NCBI GenBank assembly: GCA_946886925.1
Contig: CAMPJQ010000017.1
Span: 1-14,341, forward strand
Length of the DNA stretch: 14,341 nucleotides
Direction of reading: 5' to 3'
Source of the DNA: an uncultured Terrimonas sp.
GTDB lineage: Bacteria > Bacteroidota > Bacteroidia > Chitinophagales > Chitinophagaceae
Part shown: piece after piece, positions 8,481 through 14,341 of the stretch
Layout: the number at the start of each line of letters is the position of its first letter
Numbering within the stretch: the first letter of the stretch is position 1
Translations under genes and position numbers: made by a program
The notes under the pieces: model-generated
Told to the model about the DNA's origin: nothing
What the model saw: only the letters and a program-made list of their open reading frames with translations
The model's database searches: none

Positions 8481-8550
8481 CGTGACTGGTGGCTTCTTAA
8501 AATCCGGTAGCAGCAAAGGATACTTCAAGGGTAAAATATCTGGTAAATAA
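8476..8550 (+). pseudogene. possible C-terminal tail of a conjugative-transposon traJ
   Basis: A plus frame emerging from the repeat cluster ends GFLKSGSSKGYFKGKISGK with a TAA at 8548-8550, 23 bases before the traK-like start. In Bacteroidota conjugative transposons traJ directly precedes traK, and TraJ tails can end in a GYM..KL-type basic sequence, which this resembles. The resemblance is weak and the piece is short, so gene order is the main argument. Confidence 0.25.
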
Positions 8551-8573
8551 AGATAGATGAAAATGTGGGTATA

Positions 8574-8708
8574 ATGTTCAGGCAAATGAAAGATATCAAT
8601 TCAGCATTCAGGTATATCAGAAGCTTTACCGCGATGGTATTGATGGGTTGCGTTTGTATTTGCTGTTATGCCCTCTATAAAGCCACAAGCTGGTATTATT
8701 GGGCCTAA
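8574..8708 (+). pseudogene. traK: truncated traK (5' end of a conjugative transposon TraK gene)
   Basis: A 44-codon frame starting at the ATG at 8574 reads MFRQMKDINSAFRYIRSFTA, then a hydrophobic stretch and CYALYKATSW before a TAA at 8706-8708. This is the N-terminus of Bacteroidota conjugative-transposon TraK proteins: a short cytoplasmic segment with (N)I..AFR.IR, one membrane helix, then C..LYK. Intact TraK is roughly 200 residues and continues with a periplasmic domain, which is missing here. Homology appears to stop near codon 36-40, where the sequence switches to integrase-like coding in another frame. The copy cannot be functional. It marks a former integrative conjugative element whose middle was deleted. 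Confidence 0.7.
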
Positions 8709-9030
8709 GAAAAGGGTACTGGAATTCTATGACATAATCATTGAAGAACTTGAAGGTCAGGGCAGAACTGGTTATGCAGATGTTTTTAAGGCCAACAAAG
8801 GCATTATTTCCAACCATTTGTTTCATTACAGAGATAAGCATTTCTTTGAATTAAAGCAAGAAGATTTTCTTACTATTAAATTTTTGAAGGAGAGTTTTCG
8901 ATCACGGGTAAATCCTTTCTCGCCGTCTTTCGAACGGTTCTTGTATTGATCATCTTCAATCAGTTGGTTTGTATTGTTAAGAGAACTTACCCTATAATCC
9001 TATCACTTTTTCAATGAACAATAAAATTAA
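8704..9030 (+). pseudogene. tyrosine integrase fragment (SAM-like core-binding domain), frameshifted
   Basis: The plus frame ending at 8949 reads FYDIIIEELEGQGRTGYADVF near its start and ends its similarity with FLKESFRSR. This matches the SAM5-like core-binding domain of Bacteroidota tyrosine recombinases (pattern FYDEIIEEL..G..G.A.VY...FL..F...LRSR). After about base 8921 the homology shifts frame and continues as VFRTVLVLI and IVKRTYP, corresponding to the family's YFRTLRA..N.A...IVKR.YYPF, before a stop at 8992-9020. The N-terminal arm-binding domain and the whole catalytic domain (R..HxxR..Y) are absent. It is a dead fragment, and its upstream boundary overlaps the end of the truncated traK reading frame. 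Confidence 0.7.
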
Positions 9031-9352
9031 GACTCATCCCCCATATATACACCCCTTTTTCAAAGATATTCCCTTAACTAAACGACATTGATATTTAATT
9101 AGAAAATCCATACCTCTTATTCGAATCGCGCAGGAAAATAATATTTGACCCATCCCATTTCATATGCTTCCCACTTATAAAAAAGTATTATGCTATAATT
9201 GTATGAATCCGTTTATGCTAAAGATGAGACATTAGCCAAGAATATGCAGGAAAAAGCGCTTTCATTTGTGAGTACATAAAGACTGCTTGCTATGACGAAG
9301 AGGTAATAGGAAGTAGGCAAGTTAATATCCCATTATTGTTAAAAACACGTTT
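9031..9352. other. intergenic region upstream of the five-gene operon
   Basis: About 320 bases of A/T-rich sequence with no gene on either strand. It must contain the operon promoter unless transcription enters from further upstream. TTCATTTG around 9260-9270 differs by one base from the Bacteroidota -7 box, and no matching -33 element is present, so no promoter is called. No clear inverted repeat that could serve as an AraC operator was found. Confidence 0.5.
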
Positions 9353-10033
9353 ATGAAAAAATGGAAAAACGATGACGCTTTATTTGCTACCATGAAGCAG
9401 GAATTGTTTCCAGCGGTCGTTGGAGATATAATGGATCAGGCTGGGCTGTTAAATCAGTTTTTACCTCCTCAAATCCGGCCATTGCATCATGCCATGATAG
9501 TAGTGGGAAGAGCAATGACTGTGCTGGAAGCAGACATTGATGACAACATGAACACGCAACTCCTGGAAAAACCTTTCGGGTTGATGTTGGAGGCTCTGGA
9601 TGATTTGAAACGGAATGAGGTTTACATCTGTACAGGCGCATCGCCAACTTATGCATTATGGGGTGAACTCATGAGTACCAGAGCAGAAAAACTAGGATGT
9701 ACCGGGGCGGTGGTTAATGGTTATTCAAGAGATACGAAAGGGGTTATACAATTGAATTTCCCTACCTTCTCTTATGGCGGGTATTCCCAGGACCAGCGCC
9801 CAAGAGGGAAAGTAATAGATTTCAGGACAGCGATTAAGCTCGGTGAAGTGACGGTTAAACCCGGTGATATTATTTTCGGTGACGTGGATGGGGTATGCGT
9901 AATACCACAGGACCGGGAAGAAGAAATCATTACCAAATCCATAGAGAAATCGCTAAAAGAAAATATCGTAAAAACAAAAATTAAAGAAGGGATGAGCGCT
10001 TGTGCGGCTTTCTCCGCTTACGGGGTAATGTAA
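9353..10033 (+). CDS. RraA / HMG-aldolase family protein
   Basis: This 226-residue protein of the RraA-like fold belongs to a family that includes class II 4-hydroxy-4-methyl-2-oxoglutarate aldolases, oxaloacetate decarboxylases and the E. coli RNase E inhibitor RraA. It shows VGDIMDQAG (about 23-31), the WGELMSTRAEKLG helix (103-115) and GAVVNGYSRDTKG (118-130). E105 and R126-D127 have the acid-x20-R-D spacing of the metal- and pyruvate-binding catalytic members, which favours an enzyme over a pure RNase regulator. GDIIFGDVDGVCVIP (171-185) is the conserved core strand. As first gene of a catabolic-looking operon it probably cleaves or decarboxylates a keto acid as a final step. The substrate is not known. 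Confidence 0.85.
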   Translation: MKKWKNDDALFATMKQELFPAVVGDIMDQAGLLNQFLPPQIRPLHHAMIVVGRAMTVLEADIDDNMNTQLLEKPFGLMLEALDDLKRNEVYICTGASPTYALWGELMSTRAEKLGCTGAVVNGYSRDTKGVIQLNFPTFSYGGYSQDQRPRGKVIDFRTAIKLGEVTVKPGDIIFGDVDGVCVIPQDREEEIITKSIEKSLKENIVKTKIKEGMSACAAFSAYGVM

Positions 10034-10051
10034 TCTTATAACTATTATACA

Positions 10052-10825
10052 ATGAATCTAACCGGGAAAAACATTTTAATATCAGGAGGAGGAGGCTACG
10101 GCGTTGGCGGTGGAATTTGCAAAGCGCTTCATCAATATGGCGCACGTCTTATAATAAACGAAAAATGTGAGGAACGAATTGATGCGGTCTTAAAAACCTA
10201 TCCCAATGCCATACCCGTGATTGCAGATGTCAGCAAGTATGCTGAAGTGGAAACCATGTTCCATCGTTTGGAAAAAGAGGTAGGCATTATTCACGGGCTT
10301 GTGAATAATGCTGGTGTGGGGTTGAGCCAATTTGCATACGAAGCGAGCGAAACGGAATTTGATGATTTGTACAAAGTAGATATAAAAGGCGTTTGGATGA
10401 TGTCAAAGTTTTTTGTCAAACAGCTTTTAAAGCATCAGTCGGGAGGCAATATCGTAAATATTTCGTCGGTTCACGCTCATTCTACCATGTTGAGATACGC
10501 GGTTTACGGCAGTGCTAAATCTGCAGTAGAGGGATTAACACGCGGCATGGCGGTAGAGCTGGGCAAATATGACATACGGGTAAATGCGATTGCGCCCGGC
10601 TATGTTCATGCTGAACAAAACTATGATTTGATCAGAACCTGGACTAGCGAGGCCGAACAATGGGTACAGGATTATATTCAAAAAGGGCAAGCGATACCAC
10701 GTGCGGTACAGCCCGAAGATTGTGGCTATGCTGTTGTATTCCTGCTTTCAGACCTCGGTAAATCCATTACAGGCCAGACCCTCTGCGTTGACAATGGTGA
10801 CACGATCAGGCTGTCAGGAGTTTAG
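10052..10825 (+). CDS. short-chain dehydrogenase/reductase (SDR)
   Basis: This 257-residue SDR is of classical length. The NAD(P)-binding loop at 11-21 reads SGGGGYGVGGG; it keeps GxxxGxG (G13, G17, G19) but has one extra glycine after the Ser that replaces the usual Thr. D59-V60 in IADVS and NNAG (85-88) are typical. The catalytic set is S138/S139 in ISSVHAHS, Y152 and K156 in YGSAK, with the N-terminal helix N near 110. NAIAPGYV (178-185) follows. The likely job is NAD(P)-dependent oxidation of a secondary alcohol in the operon's pathway, resembling the sugar- and polyol-dehydrogenase branch. The gene starts 18 bases after the RraA gene, so the two are co-transcribed. Confidence 0.92.
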   Translation: MNLTGKNILISGGGGYGVGGGICKALHQYGARLIINEKCEERIDAVLKTYPNAIPVIADVSKYAEVETMFHRLEKEVGIIHGLVNNAGVGLSQFAYEASETEFDDLYKVDIKGVWMMSKFFVKQLLKHQSGGNIVNISSVHAHSTMLRYAVYGSAKSAVEGLTRGMAVELGKYDIRVNAIAPGYVHAEQNYDLIRTWTSEAEQWVQDYIQKGQAIPRAVQPEDCGYAVVFLLSDLGKSITGQTLCVDNGDTIRLSGV

Positions 10826-10882
10826 GAGGCAACCGTTTGTGCATAAAATGAATAAGATTAAAGATCATAAAGCTATTGCAAA

Positions 10883-12016
10883 GTGAAGATTTCGAGAATT
10901 ACATGCTACGAGGTACTTGTTCCTGCCCATGAAGGCGCCATTGACAGCAAACAGGTGAGTAAACCTCTGCACAAGCTGCCCGTGGGAGCGCTTGGGAGGT
11001 GGAGCCTGCAGTTTGATAAACTTCCGAAGCTGCTCATTAAGATGGAACTGGAATCTGGGATTACCGGATGGGGAGAGCTTTACCGGAATCATAACTGGGC
11101 TACCGTAGAAGCTATCATCCATACGCTTTTGGGAAGCGACATAGAAACCCTGAGCCTGCAAAATCTTCCCTTTACTTTTTGCAGGGAATATGATGGTTTT
11201 GAATGTGCTGTGTGGGACGCTTATGCCAGGCTGCATAACATGCGGGTAGTGGACTTGCTGGGAGGACCATGCAAACAAAAAGTGAAGGTAAGCGCATGGT
11301 CGAGCCACAGGGTCATTGAGGAGGTAGGGGACCTGGTAAATAACTACCATGCTTTAGGGTATGACTGCATCAAATTCAAGTGCGATTTGCAGGATGACGT
11401 ACAGGGCTGGTGCGAAACGATTGCGGCAACGGTTCCTTCCATGCAGGTAATACTGGACCCCAATGAAAGATGGCAATATGCTTTTGAAGCCCGGAAAAGA
11501 ATTGACGGGCTGAAAAATATCGGTAATGTATTGTGTCTGGAGGATCCGGTTCCCCGCTGGAAGCTAACGGAATATGCTTCATTGAGAGCATATAGCTCCA
11601 TTCCTATTGTGCTGCATGTTTCTTTACCTTATTTGCTGGATGGGCAACGTATAAAGGATACCATCCAGGCGATTCAGCTTGAAGCAGTGGACGGGTTTAA
11701 TTTCAACGGCGGGTTAGCCGATTTTCAACGGATGGACCATATCGCTTCTGCCGCCGGTTTGCCCTGTTGGCACGGATCAGAGATAGACCTTGGTATACTT
11801 GAAGCTATGTATGTTCATTGTTCATCGGCCGCCGCTTCCTGCACATGGCCCAGCGATATCTTCGGCCGTTCAATAAGAACGCACGATTTACTTAAAACGC
11901 CTCTCTTGTTTGAACCCCCTTATGTTTATCTGCCACAAGGAAACGGATTAGGCGTCGAGCCCGACCCGGATGCCATAGCCCATTATCAAACCGCCAAAAA
12001 AGAATATCATTTATGA
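10883..12016 (+). CDS. enolase-superfamily (mandelate racemase/MLE-like) protein with atypical active site
   Basis: This 377-residue protein has an N-terminal capping domain (about 1-120) and a modified TIM barrel. The start is a GTG; no in-frame ATG lies nearby, and the KISRITCYEV beginning is normal for the superfamily. Conserved positions are the KxK base motif K164/K166 in IKFKCD, metal ligand D192 in ILDPNERW and metal ligand E220 in LCLEDPV. The third metal-ligand position, normally D/E before the ESL segment, reads IVLHVSL with H245. The second-base region, normally DxxxxK before GG, reads VDGFNFNGG with N273. CWHGSEIDLGI (295-305) corresponds to the GS..ESGIG loop. Typical relatives dehydrate or epimerise acid sugars. 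This one may have a shifted mechanism. It overlaps the next gene by 4 bases. Confidence 0.85.
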   Translation: MKISRITCYEVLVPAHEGAIDSKQVSKPLHKLPVGALGRWSLQFDKLPKLLIKMELESGITGWGELYRNHNWATVEAIIHTLLGSDIETLSLQNLPFTFCREYDGFECAVWDAYARLHNMRVVDLLGGPCKQKVKVSAWSSHRVIEEVGDLVNNYHALGYDCIKFKCDLQDDVQGWCETIAATVPSMQVILDPNERWQYAFEARKRIDGLKNIGNVLCLEDPVPRWKLTEYASLRAYSSIPIVLHVSLPYLLDGQRIKDTIQAIQLEAVDGFNFNGGLADFQRMDHIASAAGLPCWHGSEIDLGILEAMYVHCSSAAASCTWPSDIFGRSIRTHDLLKTPLLFEPPYVYLPQGNGLGVEPDPDAIAHYQTAKKEYHL

Positions 12017-12894
12017 TAACACAAAATCCATTTCCCGAAACAGACAAAGACCGGCGGTATATTTGGGAAATGCTGATGAAAAGAGATATAGATGCATTCC
12101 TTCAGGAGGACTGGTCAATGATCGCCAATGATTTTATGACAGACGGATTTACCGGCGTGGATGCCTGTTTCTCAAACAACCCCGATGAATGGGAATTTAA
12201 ATTTCCTGATGTGGAATTATATAGGACTGCGTGGTTGAAACAGGCAAGATCTTTTAAGGCAACTGAATGGGCAGAAGATGCTTCGGCCGGTTTATGGCGG
12301 GTAACAACCATCAATGATATAGATTTAAGTAGCAATACTGCATTGGTAAGAAAAAAATTTTCCGGTGATATTGCAAAATCCGATGGTCAAAAAATTACCC
12401 TGAAGTGGCAAAGCCTATTTTATTGCCGCAAAACAAACGGCCAGTGGAAAATCACTGGTTTTACCGGCTATCTTCCTTATGATGCTATGCCGGTAACGCA
12501 TCCGGGTAATACAACCATGCACCTACCTGCACATGCGGGCCAGCATAAAACAGCCGGACCCTATTCTCCGGTATTAATTGTTGAAGGAAAAAAGCTGGTG
12601 GTTATTTCCGGCCAGGCCGCTATAGACGGTGATGGAAATATTAAGGGTGACAGCATTGAAACACAAACGATATTCACGTTGCAGAATTGCAGCAAGGCCC
12701 TGGAAAGTGCCGGATGCAAGTTGCAGGATGTTTTTAAAGTGAATGTGTATATGAAAGACCTTGGTCAATGGGAGCGGTTTAACCAGGTATACCGTAAATA
12801 TTTTTTGTCTCCCCTGCCGGTTCGAACTGCTGTTCAAACCGGACTGTTACCAGGCCTGCTGGTAGAAATAGAATTGTGGGCGGCAAGTAATTAA
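12013..12894 (+). CDS. fusion of a SnoaL/NTF2-like domain with a RidA (YjgF/UK114) domain
   Basis: This 293-residue two-domain protein starts with an ATGA overlap with the enolase-superfamily gene. Residues about 10-158 form an alpha+beta NTF2/SnoaL-like domain: MLMKRDIDAFLQEDWSMIANDF, then WRVTTINDIDL and a terminal WQSLFYCRKTNGQWKITGF strand pair. Residues about 175-292 are a full RidA domain: GPYSPVLIVEGKKLVVISGQ, then ALESAGCKLQDVFKVNVYM and PLPVRTAVQTGLLPG. R271 occupies the conserved carboxylate-binding Arg position of active RidA, and E286 in VEIEL is also conserved. RidA hydrolyses reactive enamines and imines, usually as a single ~125-residue protein. The NTF2-like part may bind or process the same substrate; its catalytic residues are not evident. 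The presence of RidA suggests an amino-substituted or imine intermediate. Confidence 0.85.
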   Translation: MITQNPFPETDKDRRYIWEMLMKRDIDAFLQEDWSMIANDFMTDGFTGVDACFSNNPDEWEFKFPDVELYRTAWLKQARSFKATEWAEDASAGLWRVTTINDIDLSSNTALVRKKFSGDIAKSDGQKITLKWQSLFYCRKTNGQWKITGFTGYLPYDAMPVTHPGNTTMHLPAHAGQHKTAGPYSPVLIVEGKKLVVISGQAAIDGDGNIKGDSIETQTIFTLQNCSKALESAGCKLQDVFKVNVYMKDLGQWERFNQVYRKYFLSPLPVRTAVQTGLLPGLLVEIELWAASN

Positions 12895-12914
12895 ACTACT
12901 AAACGCGATGCATT

Positions 12915-13679
12915 ATGATATGGGATCAGCTTACTTCAAAGCAGATAGCAGAGCTTGATAAAGGTATTCCGGTGCTATTACCTGTATCGGCTACCGAACA
13001 ACATGGCCCACATCTGCCATTGGCAACAGACCGGATCATTGGTGAGCATTTTTTGTATACGCTCAACGATCGCATTAATCCCAATATGCTCATACTTCCC
13101 TCTGTAGGGATAGGCTGCTCTGATCATCATATGGATTTTGAGGGAACCCTGACTTTAAGTCACCATACTTTTTCACTGGTAACAAAAGAGATCATTGAAT
13201 CGGTTTTGTACCATGGCTTTTATAAGATCATATTGTTCAACAGTCATGGCGGCAACCAGGGAATCGTGCAGGTAATAATGGAACAGTTGGGTTACAAATA
13301 CCGACATGCACACTTTGTGTCGGTAACCTGGTGGCAGCTGGTAAGAGAAGCTTTAATGCAAATCTCAGAAACAGGACCTGGTGGCACCGGTCATGCCTGT
13401 GAACTGGAAACCTCTGTTATTGAATTTGCAGCAAATCACCTCGTTGATAAAACTCAAATCAGCAAAGGTGCGAACGAGCCTACTTTCAAATGGGCAGAAA
13501 GCGATATGCTGCACGGTTCGCGCGGAGCATGCTACAGAACAATGAAAGCAGCCACTTCAAATGGCATTTTTGGTGATCCCACAAAAGCATCCGCGCAAAA
13601 AGGAAAACGCATTACTGAATTGGTGGTAACAGCGATGAAAGATGTGGTTACTGATCTTCTGGCAGCAAGCAAAAAATAG
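12915..13679 (+). CDS. creatininase-family metal-dependent hydrolase
   Basis: This 254-residue protein is of family length (creatininase about 260). It carries the expected metal and active-site motifs: ATEQHGPHLPLATD (26-39, ligands E28, H30, D39), GCSDHHMDFEGT (67-78), FNSHGGN (108-114, H111) and GTGHACELETS (157-167, with H160 and E163). All look intact, so a two-metal hydrolase is likely. Known family members open cyclic amides or lactams (creatinine), remove formyl groups or cleave cyclic diketones, so creatinine itself is only one option. It follows the fusion gene by 20 bases and is the last gene of the operon. Its probable role is ring opening or amide hydrolysis of the pathway substrate. 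Confidence 0.88.
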   Translation: MIWDQLTSKQIAELDKGIPVLLPVSATEQHGPHLPLATDRIIGEHFLYTLNDRINPNMLILPSVGIGCSDHHMDFEGTLTLSHHTFSLVTKEIIESVLYHGFYKIILFNSHGGNQGIVQVIMEQLGYKYRHAHFVSVTWWQLVREALMQISETGPGGTGHACELETSVIEFAANHLVDKTQISKGANEPTFKWAESDMLHGSRGACYRTMKAATSNGIFGDPTKASAQKGKRITELVVTAMKDVVTDLLAASKK

Positions 13680-13732
13680 ATCTCCGCCTTTGGCGAACAT
13701 TACCGGTATGTCTGCTGAATGACATTGATATC

Positions 13733-14341
13733 TCATCTTTGCTTTTCGGCCTTCAAAAGGCTTGGCGCAGAACCCGTATATTTTTTCATAACGGAACTAA
13801 AATGCTGGGGCGAGGAAAAGTTAAGTTCAAACGCGATCTCGGACAAAGGCATTGATGGATTTTCCAGCATCAAAGACCTGGCCTTTTCAATGCGTTTACG
13901 CCGTATATAATCCGCGGGGGTAAATCCTGTTAATCTTTTAAAAAGGGTTTTAAACCTGGATTCAGAGAGAAATGTTTGCTTGGCAAGCAAAGCAATTGAA
14001 ATGTTGTTGTAGATATTTTCATTTATAAATTCAAGGGTTTCATTTATCCTTGAATAATCCGTGCCACTGAAGCTTTTTTCATCTTTGTCTATAGAGTCGA
14101 GCAACAGCAACAGAAAATTTTGAATGAGCAGGTTTATCCTTATTCGTTTTATTCTTTCTTCCGTAATATTATTATAAACGTTAAAAACATCTTCCAGAAT
14201 CTGCTTTAGTTTTATCTCCCCTTTAAAATGCCGTTTACTTTTGAGGATAAGGTTATGACACAAATAAGCGAGGTCTCCCGCATCATTTTCTTGTGAGAAT
14301 GCAAGCTCCGGAGGAACGCAAATGATCAGCCAGTATAACAA
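13733..14341 (-). CDS. AraC-family transcriptional regulator (partial, N-terminus outside window)
   Basis: The minus-strand frame is open to the right window edge, so only the last ~202 residues are visible and the true start lies beyond base 14341. The C-terminal ~100 residues are an AraC/XylS DNA-binding domain with two helix-turn-helix units: ISIALLAKQTFLSESRFKTLF, then RLTGFTPADYIRRKRIEKARSLM, and second SEIAFELNFSSPQHFSSVMKKYTG. The preceding part is helical and probably links to an N-terminal ligand-sensing domain that is not seen. The gene converges on the creatininase-family gene with 53 bases between the stops. It is the natural candidate to control the five-gene operon, although no operator was found. 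Confidence 0.88.
   Translation of the reverse strand: MLYWLIICVPPELAFSQENDAGDLAYLCHNLILKSKRHFKGEIKLKQILEDVFNVYNNITEERIKRIRINLLIQNFLLLLLDSIDKDEKSFSGTDYSRINETLEFINENIYNNISIALLAKQTFLSESRFKTLFKRLTGFTPADYIRRKRIEKARSLMLENPSMPLSEIAFELNFSSPQHFSSVMKKYTGSAPSLLKAEKQR

Noticed and set aside
8233..8550. Plus-strand open frame of 105 codons across the palindromic repeats
   Set aside because: Most of it is the translation of the inverted-repeat cluster. Only the last ~25 codons might be a traJ remnant, listed separately at low confidence.
13685..13695. Small hairpin CGCC-TTT-GGCG between the convergent creatininase-type and AraC genes
   Set aside because: The stem is only 4 bp and no T tract follows on either strand, so it is too weak to call a terminator.

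Overview
The window suggests a soil- or plant-type member of the Bacteroidota, most likely from the Chitinophagaceae or a near relative. The evidence is moderate GC with long A/T-rich intergenic stretches, genes without consistent Shine-Dalgarno sites, a Spondin_N lipoprotein and a DUF5054 GH38-like exo-enzyme typical of this phylum, and remnants of a Bacteroidota-type conjugative transposon (traK and a SAM5-type tyrosine integrase). The assignment rests on protein-family recognition, not on a search.

Layout: 1-1034 is almost gene-free. It may hold the 3' end of an upstream gene, and it has a 12-nt tandem repeat and a minus-strand terminator-like hairpin. A minus-strand lipoprotein with duplicated Spondin_N motifs (1089-2384) diverges from a two-gene OmpR/EnvZ-type two-component system (2525-4725). 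About 0.8 kb without a recognisable gene follows. Next is a large secreted GH38-like (DUF5054) hydrolase (5555-8230). Directly behind it lies accessory DNA: a cluster of GTTGTTGGTG/CACCAACAAC palindromes (about 8255-8480), then a scar in which the first ~40 codons of traK abut a frameshifted fragment of a tyrosine integrase (8574 to about 9030).

The second half is a compact five-gene plus-strand operon (9353-13679): an RraA/HMG-aldolase-type protein, a short-chain dehydrogenase, an enolase-superfamily protein with altered active-site positions, a SnoaL/NTF2-like domain fused to a RidA domain, and a creatininase-family metal hydrolase. The genes are spaced 18, 57, -4 and 20 bases apart. A truncated AraC-family regulator converges on the operon from the right edge and is the obvious candidate regulator.

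Taken together the operon looks like a catabolic or detoxification route for a small cyclic or polyhydroxylated acid, perhaps nitrogen-bearing. The SDR would oxidise an alcohol, the enolase-superfamily member would dehydrate or isomerise, the creatininase homologue would open a ring or amide, RidA would remove an enamine/imine, and the RraA homologue would cleave or decarboxylate a keto acid. The substrate cannot be read from the sequence. This operon, with its fusion protein and divergent enolase, is the best candidate here for an undescribed system.
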